Assembly (NCBI GenBank): GCA_016715285.1 | Contig: JADKAO010000002.1 | Location: forward strand, 124,001-188,000 | Origin: Actinomycetales bacterium | GTDB taxonomy: Bacteria; Actinomycetota; Actinomycetes; Actinomycetales; Dermatophilaceae | Direction: 5' to 3' | Length of the DNA stretch: 64,000 nucleotides | Shown here: in pieces, positions 38,100 to 47,236 of the stretch | How positions within the stretch are numbered: the stretch's first letter is position 1 | How the letters are laid out: every line of letters begins with the position of its first letter | Made by a program: the position numbers and the translations under genes | The notes under the pieces: generated by a model | Seen by the model: the letters and a program-made list of their open reading frames with translations, nothing else | The model's database searches: none | Told to the model about the DNA's origin: nothing

Positions 38100-40151
38100 C
38101 TACGCCACCTTTGCGGGCTGCTCAAGGGCGGCTGGTCCCACCTTGCGGGGCCACCAGAAGCGGTCGCCCAAGATGAGCGCGATCGCCGGCACGAGCACGG
38201 TCCGCACCACGAGGGTGTCGAGCAGCACCCCGAGGCAGATGATGACACCGATCTGCGCAAGCACGACGAGCGGCAGCACGCCGAGCACTGCAAACACCGC
38301 CGCCAACAGGATGCCTGCGCTCGTGATGACGCCACCGGTGGCGCCCAGCGCGCGCAGCATCCCCTCACGCGGGCCGTGGGTCGCGGCTTCTTCGCGCGCT
38401 CGCGTGACCAGGAAGATGTTGTAGTCGACGCCAAGCGCAACGAGGAACAAGAACCCGATGAGCGGCGCTCCCGTGTCGAGCCCGGAGAACCCGAAGATCT
38501 TCGTAAAGATCCACCACGACGCCCCGAGCGCCGCCAGATAGGTCGCGACCACGGTGAGCACGAGGATGATCGGCGCCACGACTGAGCGAAGCAGCAGCGC
38601 GAGAGCCGCCAGCACGAGGAGAGCGATGAGCGGCATGATGATCGCCCGGTCGCGCGCAGACGCGTCGGCAATATCGAGCGCTCGTGCTTCACTCCCGCCA
38701 ACATAGGCGACGGACGAGGTGCCAGACACGGCGGCCCGGACGTCCCGCACCGCCTGCTTCGCCTCATCGCTGCCTGGCGTCGGCTTGAGGATGACAGCCA
38801 CCTTGCCGTACTCCCCAGCCCGTTCCCCGACAGTCGCATTCGCAACAGAGGGCAGCGTCTTGACCGCGGTCACGACGGCGTTTTGGTCGCCTGCAGTAAT
38901 GACCAACAGCGGGTCTGAACTCCCCGCAGGGAAGGACTTTGCGAGCCGCTCCGACGCGACGAGCGCCTCGGGCTTGCTCAAGAACTGGTCCGTGGCCGAC
39001 AGTCCCATCTTGATCTGACCGAGCCCCGCAGCCATGAGCGCGAGCATGACGAGAGTGCCAGCGACGAAGGCGCTCGGGCGCTTCGCCACGACATCGCCGA
39101 CCCGCCGCCAGAACGACTTGGTCTCCACCAGTGCGGCCTGGCCCACCTTCGGCACGACCGGCCAAAAGACCCACCGGCCAAACAGGACGAGGACTGCAGG
39201 GAGCACGAACAACGCATAACCAGCCGCCACGACGATCCCGACCGCGCTCGCGAGACCAAGCCCGCGGGTGCCGGGAAGCATTGATAGCAGGAGGGTGAGC
39301 ACCCCGAGGACGACAGTGGTGGCGGAGAGCAATACAGCTTCAGCGGTATGCCGTAGCGCGGTGCGCATCGCGGCATACCGGTCCTCCTCCCGACGCAACT
39401 CGTCGCGGTACCGGGAGATGAGCAGCAATGCGTAGTCGGTGCCCGCACCGAACACGAGCACGGAGAGGATGCCGACCGTGGACTCGTCCCACGCAACCCC
39501 CGTGGCCTGAAGGACGCGCGTGGCGAGCACGCCCGCGAGTTGGTCGGCGATGCCGACGACTGTCAACGGGATGAGCCAGAGGAAGGGGCTCCGATAGGTG
39601 ACGAGCAAGAGGAAGGCGACCACACCAGCCGTCGCCAACAACAGTCGGGTATTGGCGCCTTCAAAGACGGCACCCAGGTCGGCCTGAATCGCGGCCGGAC
39701 CGGTGACCTGCACGGTGACGCCCGGCGGCACGGCCGCGCGCGCGTCGGCGCGGAGTGCCTTGACGGCGGCCGCGTTGGCGGTATTGCCGGTCGCCGTGAT
39801 CGGCACGACGGAGAATGCCGCCGTGCCGTCCTGGCTGGGGACGAGCGGCGAGCCGCCCTTGAGGACTGGCTGGGTGCGCAGTGCCCCGAGGGCCTCCGGG
39901 CTTAGCTTCCCCGTGTCGGCGGTGTAAAGGACCAATGCACTTGAGGCGTCATGTGCCGGGAACTGATCCTGCAACTCGACCACACGGGCGCTGTCGGAGC
40001 CCGCGGCATACCCATCGGTTGCGAGGGCGGTGCGGGTCGCGGACTTCACGCCGCCGATCATCGCCCCCGCCACGAGGAGGAAGAGGAGCGCGACGAGCCA
40101 CGACCGCCGGCGTCCGACGACGAAGCTGGCCAATCGATCAAGGAGAGACAT
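38100..40151 (-). CDS. MMPL family RND-type transporter
   Basis: A 683-residue membrane transporter with two repeats of about six transmembrane helices each and two extracytoplasmic loops, the layout of MMPL/SSD proteins that export lipids or drugs. The first SSD-like segment includes VLVFGAGTDYALLLISRYRD and the second FLVALGVDYNIFLVTRARE; the paired GTDYALLL/GVDYNIFL motifs carry the proton-relay Asp-Tyr pairs. The ATG start at 40151 has GGAG upstream. Divergent MarR gene at 40228 and two palindromic sites between them point to repression by that regulator. Confidence 0.93.
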   Translation of the reverse strand: MSLLDRLASFVVGRRRSWLVALLFLLVAGAMIGGVKSATRTALATDGYAAGSDSARVVELQDQFPAHDASSALVLYTADTGKLSPEALGALRTQPVLKGGSPLVPSQDGTAAFSVVPITATGNTANAAAVKALRADARAAVPPGVTVQVTGPAAIQADLGAVFEGANTRLLLATAGVVAFLLLVTYRSPFLWLIPLTVVGIADQLAGVLATRVLQATGVAWDESTVGILSVLVFGAGTDYALLLISRYRDELRREEDRYAAMRTALRHTAEAVLLSATTVVLGVLTLLLSMLPGTRGLGLASAVGIVVAAGYALFVLPAVLVLFGRWVFWPVVPKVGQAALVETKSFWRRVGDVVAKRPSAFVAGTLVMLALMAAGLGQIKMGLSATDQFLSKPEALVASERLAKSFPAGSSDPLLVITAGDQNAVVTAVKTLPSVANATVGERAGEYGKVAVILKPTPGSDEAKQAVRDVRAAVSGTSSVAYVGGSEARALDIADASARDRAIIMPLIALLVLAALALLLRSVVAPIILVLTVVATYLAALGASWWIFTKIFGFSGLDTGAPLIGFLFLVALGVDYNIFLVTRAREEAATHGPREGMLRALGATGGVITSAGILLAAVFAVLGVLPLVVLAQIGVIICLGVLLDTLVVRTVLVPAIALILGDRFWWPRKVGPAALEQPAKVA

Positions 40152-40186
40152 CTGGGGCTCCGATACGCTGGTGTCGTGCAAGGTCT

Positions 40187-40211
40187 GTAAGTAGATTACT
40201 AACCTAGTTAG
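40187..40211. promoter_or_regulatory. Candidate MarR operator between MMPL and marR
   Basis: Two adjacent dyads stand between the divergent starts: GTAA-GTAGA-TTAC (40187-40199) and CTAAC-CTA-GTTAG (40199-40211). The AT-rich dyad layout is typical of MarR operators and would allow control of both genes. Confidence 0.6.
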
Positions 40212-40227
40212 GGATATCAGGTCAACT

Positions 40228-40773
40228 GTGACGGGCCGTGAGATGAGCGAACCGGGCGAGCAGGGCGAGCGGGGCAAGGATTCGAGTCCTGCGATGGACG
40301 TCGTCGCCGCGCCGGAGCTCCCCCACACCCGCTATGTGCGCGCTTTCCGGCAGACCTCGACCCTCACCGCATTGCGCGAGCTGCTCAAACTCGCCGACCA
40401 GGTCTCCCCCGTCCTCGCCCGCCGCGCCGACCTCGGTCGCTCCGAACTGCAGGCGCTCGAGCTGCTCGTCGACTCCCCGCACGGGCCGGTCGAACTCGCC
40501 GCTCACCTCGGGGTGACGTCCGCGGCTGCCTCGGGCATCGTCGATCGATTGCAAGCGCGCGGCCACGTCGACCGGCTCCCGCACCCCACCGACGGCCGAC
40601 GCACCCAAGTCGCGCTGACCGCATCCGGCCGTGAGGAACTCCTCGGCCACCTCGTCCCGATGTTCGAAGCCCTTGCGGCACTAGACAGTTCGCTCACCGA
40701 GAGCGAGCGCGAGGTGGTCCAGCGCTACCTCGATGGCGCGATTCACGCGGTTCGCCGTGTGCTGGGGACCTAG
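40228..40773 (+). CDS. MarR family transcriptional regulator
   Basis: A 181-residue regulator. The winged-helix core is LGRSELQALELLVDS, VELAAHLGVTSAAASGIVD (recognition helix), and RDPHPTDGRRTQVALT-type wing HPTDGRRTQVALTASGREE. Long acidic/Gly-rich N-terminus of about 40 residues is unusual. The GTG at 40228 and ATG at 40243 are both plausible starts. It probably represses the divergent MMPL pump. Confidence 0.9.
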   Translation: MTGREMSEPGEQGERGKDSSPAMDVVAAPELPHTRYVRAFRQTSTLTALRELLKLADQVSPVLARRADLGRSELQALELLVDSPHGPVELAAHLGVTSAAASGIVDRLQARGHVDRLPHPTDGRRTQVALTASGREELLGHLVPMFEALAALDSSLTESEREVVQRYLDGAIHAVRRVLGT

Positions 40774-40794
40774 CGCCCGTTAGGCTCATTTCCC

Positions 40795-41958
40795 ATGGCA
40801 GCAACGAGGCTGATGCCGACCGAGGAATCCCGTCATCTCATCGACATGACCCGCGAGGTATGCCGTAAAGAGTTGGCACCGCGCGTGGACGCCTTCGAAC
40901 GAGAGGGTGGCTTCCCGGAGCACGCCTTCCGGACGCTCGGCGAGTTGGGGCTGCTGTCGCTTCCCTATCCCGAGGAATACGGCGGCGGTGGCCAGACCTA
41001 CGAGGTCTATCTCCAAGTGGTCGAAGAGATCGCCACCGTGTGGATGGCCGTCGCGGTCGGGGTGAGCGTCCACTCACTCACGTGCTACCCCGTCGCCGAA
41101 TACGGCACCGACGCCCAGCGTGAGGCGCTCCTTCCCGACATGCTCAGCGGCTCGTGGCTCGGCGGGTACTGCCTCTCGGAGGCCGACTCCGGCAGCGACG
41201 TGGGCTCGATGTCGCTGCGGGCAGACCGCGACCATGACCATGACGGCGATGGTTATCGGTTGCATGGGGCCAAGATGTGGATCTCCCACGCCAGCCACGC
41301 GAACTTCTACACGACTTTTGCCCGCACCTCCGACGACGGCTCGCACGGGTTGAGCTGTTTCATCGTGCCAGCGGATGCACCCGGGCTGAGCTTCGGCAAG
41401 CCCGAAGACAAGATGGGTCTGCACGGAGACCCGGTGGCTCAGGTGATCTTTGACGACACCCCGGTCTCGGCAGACCGGCGCATCGGCGCTGAAGGGCAGG
41501 GTATGCCGATCGCGCTTCACGCGCTCGACAACGGCCGTCTCGGAATCGCCGCTGCGGCAACAGGATTGGCCCAGGCAGCCCTCAATGTCGCGACGAAGTA
41601 CGCCAAGGAGCGCAAGCAGTTCGGGCGCGCCATCGCGGACTTCCAGGGCCTGGCCTTCCTGCTCGCCGACATGGAGGCAGCAGTCACCTCCGCCCGGGCC
41701 ACCTATCTGTATGCCGCGCGCCTCAAGGACGCCGGCCGCCCCTACACCAAGGAAGCATCCGTGGCCAAGCTCGTCGCGACCGACGCGGCGATGCGGGTAA
41801 CGACCGACGCGGTGCAGGTGCTTGGCGGTTATGGCTACACGCGTGATTTCCCCGTCGAGCGGTACATGCGCGAGGCCAAGGTCACCCAGATCTTCGAAGG
41901 CACCAACCAGATCCAGCGACTGGTCATCTCCCGCCAGCTGCTGCGCGAGAGAGGCTGA
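40795..41958 (+). CDS. Acyl-CoA dehydrogenase
   Basis: FAD-dependent acyl-CoA dehydrogenase of 387 residues. GYCLSEADSGSDVGSMSL is the FAD/substrate signature, KMGLHGDPVAQVIFDDTPV follows, and QVLGGYGYTRDFPVERYMRE precedes the catalytic-Glu region IFEGTNQIQRLVISRQLL. Likely a short/branched-chain enzyme. It is 6 bp before the SDR gene; together they fit isoleucine or branched-chain acyl-CoA oxidation, which is inference. Confidence 0.93.
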   Translation: MAATRLMPTEESRHLIDMTREVCRKELAPRVDAFEREGGFPEHAFRTLGELGLLSLPYPEEYGGGGQTYEVYLQVVEEIATVWMAVAVGVSVHSLTCYPVAEYGTDAQREALLPDMLSGSWLGGYCLSEADSGSDVGSMSLRADRDHDHDGDGYRLHGAKMWISHASHANFYTTFARTSDDGSHGLSCFIVPADAPGLSFGKPEDKMGLHGDPVAQVIFDDTPVSADRRIGAEGQGMPIALHALDNGRLGIAAAATGLAQAALNVATKYAKERKQFGRAIADFQGLAFLLADMEAAVTSARATYLYAARLKDAGRPYTKEASVAKLVATDAAMRVTTDAVQVLGGYGYTRDFPVERYMREAKVTQIFEGTNQIQRLVISRQLLRERG

Positions 41959-41964
41959 CAGCAC

Positions 41965-42729
41965 ATGCAGATCACCGACTCGACCGTCGCCATTGTCACC
42001 GGCGGCGCGTCTGGACTCGGCGGCGCCACCGTGCGCCGGCTCGTGGCCGACGGCGCGAAGGCCGTCATCCTCGACCTGCCCTCCTCACCCGGCGCTGACC
42101 TCGCCGCCGAACTCGGCGACCGCGTGCGGTTCGTCCCCACGGACGTCCGCGACGGCGACCAGGTGCAAGCCGCAGTCGATGCTGCCCGCGAACTCGGCGA
42201 GTTGCGGATCGCCGTCATGTGCGCCGGCGTCGCGACGCCGGGCCGCGTCATCGGCCGCAACGGCCCGCTCCCCCTCGAGACCTACCGGTCGGTCATCGAG
42301 ATCAACCTCATCGGCACCTTCAACGTCCTGCGCCTCGCCGCTGCGGCCATGCTCGACAACGAACCGGTCGACGGTGACCGCGGTGTCATCGTCATGACCG
42401 CGAGCATCGCTGCCTTCGACGGGCAGGTGGGGCAAGCGGCATACGCGTCCAGCAAGGGCGGCGTCGTCGGCCTCACCCTCTCAGCCGCGCGCGATCTTGC
42501 AGACAAGAACGTGCGGGTCATGACGGTCGCCCCCGGCACGTTCATGACCCCCATGCTCGCGAGCCTCCCGGACGCCACCAAGGCCTCGCTCGGCGCACAG
42601 GTCCCCCACCCAGCCCGGCTCGGAGAGCCCGCCGAGTATGCCGCCCTCGTGCGCCACATCATCGACAACCCCATGCTCAACGGCGAAGTCATCCGGCTCG
42701 ACGGCGCTTTGCGAATGCCGCCTCGCTGA
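41965..42729 (+). CDS. Short-chain dehydrogenase (3-hydroxyacyl-CoA dehydrogenase type II-like)
   Basis: A 254-residue NAD-dependent SDR. Cofactor motif [15 protein letters not shown], catalytic Ser in [16 protein letters not shown], catalytic Tyr and Lys in [15 protein letters not shown]. The sequence pattern resembles HSD17B10/2-methyl-3-hydroxybutyryl-CoA dehydrogenases. The ATG is 6 bp after the acyl-CoA dehydrogenase stop, so the two form an operon. A terminator follows at 42753. Confidence 0.9.
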   Translation: MQITDSTVAIVTGGASGLGGATVRRLVADGAKAVILDLPSSPGADLAAELGDRVRFVPTDVRDGDQVQAAVDAARELGELRIAVMCAGVATPGRVIGRNGPLPLETYRSVIEINLIGTFNVLRLAAAAMLDNEPVDGDRGVIVMTASIAAFDGQVGQAAYASSKGGVVGLTLSAARDLADKNVRVMTVAPGTFMTPMLASLPDATKASLGAQVPHPARLGEPAEYAALVRHIIDNPMLNGEVIRLDGALRMPPR

Positions 42730-42752
42730 CGTCGCGGCATTTTGAGGCCTTC

Positions 42753-42781
42753 CCTCGGCGTGTCCAGCCGACACGCCGAGG
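42753..42781 (+). terminator. Terminator of the acyl-CoA dehydrogenase/SDR operon
   Basis: A perfect 12-bp stem CCTCGGCGTGTC (42753-42764) with a CAGCC loop and 42770-42781, followed by GTCAAAAACTCG. Confidence 0.85.
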
Positions 42782-42837
42782 AGTCAAAAACTCGTCGTCG
42801 AAAAGTCGCTTGTAGGTCTTGCATCGCCCCCTAAACC

Positions 42838-43027
42838 GGGATAGAAATATCCCACGCCCTCCCGCAAGGGAAGGCAGTCGGAAGGCAAACGAGGTTCCCC
42901 CGCCTGACGGAGCAATCCTGATGGTCCGACTGGACGATGTCGGAGAGCCAGCCGCGCCGGCCGAGTTCGTATCGGCGTCACGATGCGGACGCACGAGGCC
43001 CCACCAACTCATACTTGGTGGGGCCTC
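42838..43027 (+). ncRNA. Candidate structured RNA with GNRA hairpins and terminator
   Basis: This gap holds no gene but is densely structured. GGGATA-GAAA-TATCCC (42838-42853) and TCCC-GCAA-GGGA (42860-42871) are hairpins with GNRA loops. AGTCGGA (42876-42882) pairs with TCCGACT (42925-42931) and encloses AGGC/GCCT and GGA-GCAA-TCC hairpins. A further stem uses GGCCGA/TCGGC near 42960-42974. An 11-bp terminator-like stem ends it (42995-43005 with 43017-43027). GTCGGAGAGCCAGCC at about 42939 resembles the cobalamin B12 box, and cobT lies next to it, but the match is incomplete. The 3' strand has no plus-strand gene downstream, so a stand-alone RNA or attenuator is possible. Confidence 0.45.
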
Positions 43028-43118
43028 ACCCTTTGTACCGTGATTTCTGGCGCAAGCTGGGGAAATGTGCGGCGTGTCGCATGATCGGTCGAGCCCACCT
43101 CCCGAGCCGCCAGCTCGT

Positions 43119-44204
43119 TCACGATGAGCGTCCCGACACCCCCGCCGAGTCGAAGGTCGCCACGTCACGGAGCAAGCGCGCGCTAGCTTGCACGAGCGGC
43201 ACGGCGAGCACCGCGCCTGACCCCTCCCCGAGCCGCAGGTCGAGATCGAGCAGTGGAGTCAGGCCCAGCGCCGCAAGCGCGGCCGTGGCCCCCGGCTCGC
43301 TCGATCGGTGCCCAGCGATGAGGTAATCCGTCACGCCTGGGCATAGCGCGTGAGCGACAAGCGCCGCTGAGCACGCGATCACCCCATCCAAGAGCACCGG
43401 TTTGCGGCGCGCGGCGGCTCCCAGCATGAATCCCACGAGAGCGGCGTGCTCGAACCCGCCGACCGCGGCAAGCAGGGTGAGCGCTGCGTCCTCGGCCCCG
43501 GGGACGCCCCTTCGAGGGCCGGTATGCCGGTCCAGCGCCTGCTCGATGACGCTCGCCTTGTGCGCCACCATCGCGGCGTCGCTGCCTGCTCCGGGGCCAG
43601 TGACGTCGACGGCAGGTGCGCCGGTCATGGCCGCGATGAGGGCCGCCGAGGCGGCCGTATTGCCGATCCCGAGATCTCCGGTGACGAGCAGCTGGACGCC
43701 GTCGTCGATGAGCTGGTTTGCGATAGTGATCCCGACCTCGATCGCCTCTTGACACTCGGCAGCTGTCATCGCCGGACCAACGCTGAAATCACCTGTGCCA
43801 GAGGCAATCTTGCGATCGACGACCCCCAGCCCAGGGGGCACCTCGCCTGCTACGCCCACATCGACAACGACGACCGACGCACCGACCTGGTCCGCCAGCA
43901 CGCTGACGACGGCACCGCCGGTTGCGACATTAGCGACCATCTGCACGGTCACCTCTTGGGGCCACGGCGACACGCCCTGGGCCCAGACGCCATGGTCGGC
44001 AGCGAAGACGGCGACCGCGACAGGTGCCGGGATGGGAGGTGGGCACGCGGCATACATGCCGGAGAGTCGCTCGCCGAGGCCCTCCAAGCGCCCCATGGAG
44101 CCCGCGGGTTTAGTCAGCTGAGCTTGGCGCGCCGCGGCCGCGACGAGGGCGTCGGAGTCGAGTGGGCCGATGGCCGCGATGGTCTGCGCGAGGAGGGAAG
44201 GCAC
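43119..44204 (-). CDS. cobT: Nicotinate-nucleotide-dimethylbenzimidazole phosphoribosyltransferase
   Basis: Activates the lower-ligand base for cobalamin (alpha-ribazole phosphate synthesis). The 361-residue protein has LTKPAGSMGRLEGLGE (N-terminal motif), VFAADHGVWAQGVSPWPQEV, GDLGIGNTAASAALIAAMTG (phosphate site), and SSEPGATAALAALGLTPLLD near the end. GTG start at 44204. Divergent from cobU by only 28 bp. Together with cobU and cobS it completes nucleotide loop assembly. Confidence 0.94.
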   Translation of the reverse strand: MPSLLAQTIAAIGPLDSDALVAAAARQAQLTKPAGSMGRLEGLGERLSGMYAACPPPIPAPVAVAVFAADHGVWAQGVSPWPQEVTVQMVANVATGGAVVSVLADQVGASVVVVDVGVAGEVPPGLGVVDRKIASGTGDFSVGPAMTAAECQEAIEVGITIANQLIDDGVQLLVTGDLGIGNTAASAALIAAMTGAPAVDVTGPGAGSDAAMVAHKASVIEQALDRHTGPRRGVPGAEDAALTLLAAVGGFEHAALVGFMLGAAARRKPVLLDGVIACSAALVAHALCPGVTDYLIAGHRSSEPGATAALAALGLTPLLDLDLRLGEGSGAVLAVPLVQASARLLRDVATFDSAGVSGRSS

Positions 44205-44232
44205 TCGGCCATCCTGCCCTAGCCTGTGGTGC

Positions 44233-44889
44233 GTGGCGGTGACCTTGGTGCTCGGCGGCGTGCGTAGCGGTAAGAGCCGCTATGCCGAGAGCCTGCTGTC
44301 CCACCGCCTCGACGTGACGTATGTCGCGGCGGGGGCCCGCCCCGCCGATCCCGGAACCGACCCGGAGTGGGCGGCCAGGGTGCGCGCACATCAGCACTCG
44401 CGCCGGACCAGCTGGCGAACCCGCGAGACCACCGACCTCGTCGGTGTGTTGGCCGAGAGCGGCGGCGCGCTGCTCATCGATTGTCTGGGCACCTGGATCA
44501 CTGCCCTCATCGACCGGGCCGACGCCTGGGAGCACCCCACCGCCGCAGCATTACTCGTCCAGCGTGAGGGCACCGCGCTGATCGAGGCGCTGCAGGCCAC
44601 CGACCGGACCGTAGTCGTCGTCAGCAACGAAGTCGGCCTGTCACTGGTGCCGGTGACGCCGTCCGGACGGGTCTTCCAGGACGAACTCGGGCGGCTGAAC
44701 GCCGCGGTTGCCGATGTCGCCGACCGAGTGGTACTCGTCGTCGCTGGTCGCGTTCTGGAGCTCACCGACGCGCCTCGGGTCCCCGAGCTTTCCGCGCCCG
44801 CGCTGGCTCCCCAAGACCGGGCGACGCTTGCCGCAGACTCGCCGCAGATGTCTCAAACCCAGGACCGCGCGCCGCAGGACGCCCCGTGA
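44233..44889 (+). CDS. cobU: Adenosylcobinamide kinase/adenosylcobinamide-phosphate guanylyltransferase
   Basis: Bifunctional enzyme of about 218 residues that phosphorylates adenosylcobinamide and adds GMP. P-loop LVLGGVRSGKSRYAES at the N-terminus, SRRTSWRTRE, LLIDCLGTWITALID and VVSNEVGLSLVP follow. The GTG at 44233 lies 28 bp from the divergent cobT start, without a clear ribosome site, which suggests a leaderless or very short leader mRNA. The stop overlaps the cobS start (GTGA). Confidence 0.92.
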   Translation: MAVTLVLGGVRSGKSRYAESLLSHRLDVTYVAAGARPADPGTDPEWAARVRAHQHSRRTSWRTRETTDLVGVLAESGGALLIDCLGTWITALIDRADAWEHPTAAALLVQREGTALIEALQATDRTVVVVSNEVGLSLVPVTPSGRVFQDELGRLNAAVADVADRVVLVVAGRVLELTDAPRVPELSAPALAPQDRATLAADSPQMSQTQDRAPQDAP

Positions 44890-45653
44890 TCGACGCCTGG
44901 CGCCTGGCGATGGGGACCCTCACCGCGCTGCCCACGACCGCGCCGTCGCGCATCGACCGCAGCATCGCCGGGCGCGCCATGCTGCTGGCCCCCCTGGCTG
45001 GGCTAGTGCTCGCATTGGCCGTGGTTCTGGCGCGATTAGCCGTCGTGGCGGGTATGCCGCCCACGGTCGCCGCCGCGCTCACGCTCGCAGCGCTCGCGCT
45101 CGGCACTCGAGGCATGCACCTCGACGGGCTCGCTGACACGTGCGACGGCCTGGCGGCCAGCTATGACCGCGAGCGCGCGTTGGCTGTCATGCGCACCGGC
45201 GATGTCGGCCCCGCCGGCGCCGCTGCTATCGCCATCGTCCTGCTCATCGATCTGGCCGCCCTCGCAGCCCTGCTCGGCTCCTGGAGGGGAACTCTCCTCG
45301 CGGCGGTCGCGGTGGTGGCCAGCCGGCATACCCTCGCGTGGTTGTGCCGCGTCGGAGTCCCGAGTGCCCGCGCGGAGGGGCTGGGCGCCACGGTCGCGGG
45401 CTCCGTCACGACGGCGTATGCCGTCCTCGGCGCCTTCGTCGTTGCTGCCGCTGGCGGCGCGGCTGTTGTGGCTGCGGGGGGCCGCTGGTGGAGCGCGCTC
45501 GTCGTCGTGGCAGCAGCCCTCGTGGTCGCTATCGCGCTTGCTCGCCGGGCCACGTCTCGGCTGGGCGGCATCACCGGGGACGTCCTCGGCGCCGGAATCG
45601 AACTCAGCCTGGCCGTCGCACTCGCGAGCGCGACGGTGGTCGTCGCCGCCTGA
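44886..45653 (+). CDS. cobS: Adenosylcobinamide-GDP ribazoletransferase (cobalamin synthase)
   Basis: Integral membrane enzyme joining adenosylcobinamide-GDP and alpha-ribazole. The 255-residue protein has the conserved motif MHLDGLADTCDGLAASYDRE and about six transmembrane helices. The GTG start overlaps the stop of cobU (GTGA at 44886-44889), so the two are translationally coupled. Confidence 0.93.
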   Translation: MIDAWRLAMGTLTALPTTAPSRIDRSIAGRAMLLAPLAGLVLALAVVLARLAVVAGMPPTVAAALTLAALALGTRGMHLDGLADTCDGLAASYDRERALAVMRTGDVGPAGAAAIAIVLLIDLAALAALLGSWRGTLLAAVAVVASRHTLAWLCRVGVPSARAEGLGATVAGSVTTAYAVLGAFVVAAAGGAAVVAAGGRWWSALVVVAAALVVAIALARRATSRLGGITGDVLGAGIELSLAVALASATVVVAA

Positions 45654-45694
45654 ACCGGACCTGCGGAGCCCGCGGGACCGGGCAGCCACCCCGC

Positions 45695-47236
45695 CTAGCG
45701 CAGCATCGCGCGGAGGGTGTCGATCGTGTCAGCGTCGGCGGGCTGCTTGTCCTCGCGGTAGCCCTTGACGCGAGCGAAGCGCAATGCCACCCCGCCGGGA
45801 TAGCGGCTCGACCGCTGCACGCCGTCGATCGCGATCTCCACGACGAGCTCGGGGCGGACGTGGACGGCATACCGCGTGCGTGTGGTCTCTAACGCGAGCA
45901 GGCGCTCGGTCTGCCACGCGAGCGTGGCGTCGGTGAGCCCTTTGAACGTCTTGCCAACCATGACGAAGTCTCCCGGATCGCCTAGTGGCACAGCCGGATT
46001 GCGGGCGCCGAGGTGGAGGTTAGAGAGCCAGCCGGTGCGGCGACCTGAACCCCACTCGACGGCGAGGACCACGAGGTCATAGGTATGGACCGGCTTGACC
46101 TTGATCCAGTGCTTGCCACGACGACCCGCGGCATAGGGAGCATCGAGTGACTTGACGAGGACGCCCTCGTGGCCAGCAATAAGTGCATCACGTGAAAACT
46201 GTTCGGCCACAGCGGCATCCGCGGTCTCGACGGCCTTGATCGAGTAGTCACCGACGATTGCGGCCAACACCTCGCGGCGGCGGCGCAGCGGTTCGTCCAG
46301 CAGGTCAACTCCGTCGGCATGCAGGACATCAAAGAACGACGGCCGCAACAACTCTGCGCGCGCCGTGCTCGCCCCGAACCGGCTCATGGTCTCTTGGAAG
46401 GGCCTCGGCCCGCCGTCCTCGTCAAGCGAGAGGGTCTCGCCGTCGAGGATGAGCGAGCCTCCCGGGAACCTCGACACGACCTGCACGATCTCGGGCACGC
46501 GGGTGGTGATGTCGGCGAGGTTCCGCGTGAACACCTGCACGGCCGAGCCCAGACCCCCCGCGCGGTGGATCTGGATGCGGGCGCCGTCGAGCTTGACTTC
46601 GACCGACGCCGGGATGCCGTCGCCGATGGCCGCCAGCGCGGCGGCCGACGTCGCCCCCGTCGACGCCAGCATCGGGAGCACCGGGACGCCGACGGTGAGC
46701 CCGACCGCGTCGATGTCGGCTTGGGTGCCCGTCAACGCGAGGTATGCCGTGCGCCCGAGGGACCCTGTGAGCATGACCGCACGGCGGACGGGCTCGGCCG
46801 GCATACCGGCGGCTTGGGCGACTGCATCGGTGAGGACACCCGCGAGCGCTCCGATGCGGACTTCGCCGAGGAGGACCCCGGCGAGGAACTCCTGCTCTGG
46901 AGCGGTCGCGCGAGACCACAGCTGTGCGACCTCGGCTTGCCGCGCCGCGGTGGAGCCGACGCCACCACCGTCGGCGAGACGGGTGATGGCGTCATCAACG
47001 TCCGCGATCGTGAGGGTGGACGCGTCCGCGGGTGGGACGGCGAGGTCGGCAATGGTGCGGAAACCGACACCGAGTTTGCCTTGCCTCGGCGCCGCGACAA
47101 GGAAGCCGACGGCGGCCTCGATCTCCCCCGGATCGACCTGTCGCAACAGGTCGGCGAGGAGGCGAATCTTGCCGGTACGGGCACTCGTGGCGGCGACTGC
47201 TCGCGCCACATCAACCACCGCTGCCAACAGAGTCAA
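45695..47236 (-). CDS. ATP-dependent DNA ligase
   Basis: A 513-residue ligase of the LigB/eukaryotic type. Motif I has the adenylated Lys in ASVEVKLDGARIQIH; ILDGETLSLD, HEGVLVKSLDAPYAAGRRGK (motif IV region) and HWIKVKP (motif V) follow. The N-terminal part is the DNA-binding domain. The TTG at 47236 is chosen because GAAGGCG stands just before it and TTGA overlaps the stop of the upstream DUF305 gene, giving translational coupling. Longer in-frame starts would run through that gene. A role in repair rather than replication is expected. Confidence 0.9.
   Translation of the reverse strand: MTLLAAVVDVARAVAATSARTGKIRLLADLLRQVDPGEIEAAVGFLVAAPRQGKLGVGFRTIADLAVPPADASTLTIADVDDAITRLADGGGVGSTAARQAEVAQLWSRATAPEQEFLAGVLLGEVRIGALAGVLTDAVAQAAGMPAEPVRRAVMLTGSLGRTAYLALTGTQADIDAVGLTVGVPVLPMLASTGATSAAALAAIGDGIPASVEVKLDGARIQIHRAGGLGSAVQVFTRNLADITTRVPEIVQVVSRFPGGSLILDGETLSLDEDGGPRPFQETMSRFGASTARAELLRPSFFDVLHADGVDLLDEPLRRRREVLAAIVGDYSIKAVETADAAVAEQFSRDALIAGHEGVLVKSLDAPYAAGRRGKHWIKVKPVHTYDLVVLAVEWGSGRRTGWLSNLHLGARNPAVPLGDPGDFVMVGKTFKGLTDATLAWQTERLLALETTRTRYAVHVRPELVVEIAIDGVQRSSRYPGGVALRFARVKGYREDKQPADADTIDTLRAMLR

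Noticed and set aside
42780..42840. tmRNA start on the minus strand (GGGGCGATGC...)
   Set aside because: The following sequence lacks the tmRNA tag frame and the tRNA-like ends.
42780..43030. Firm assignment as a cobalamin riboswitch
   Set aside because: Only a partial B12-box resemblance was seen, the remaining core does not match, and the orientation does not place it upstream of cobT.
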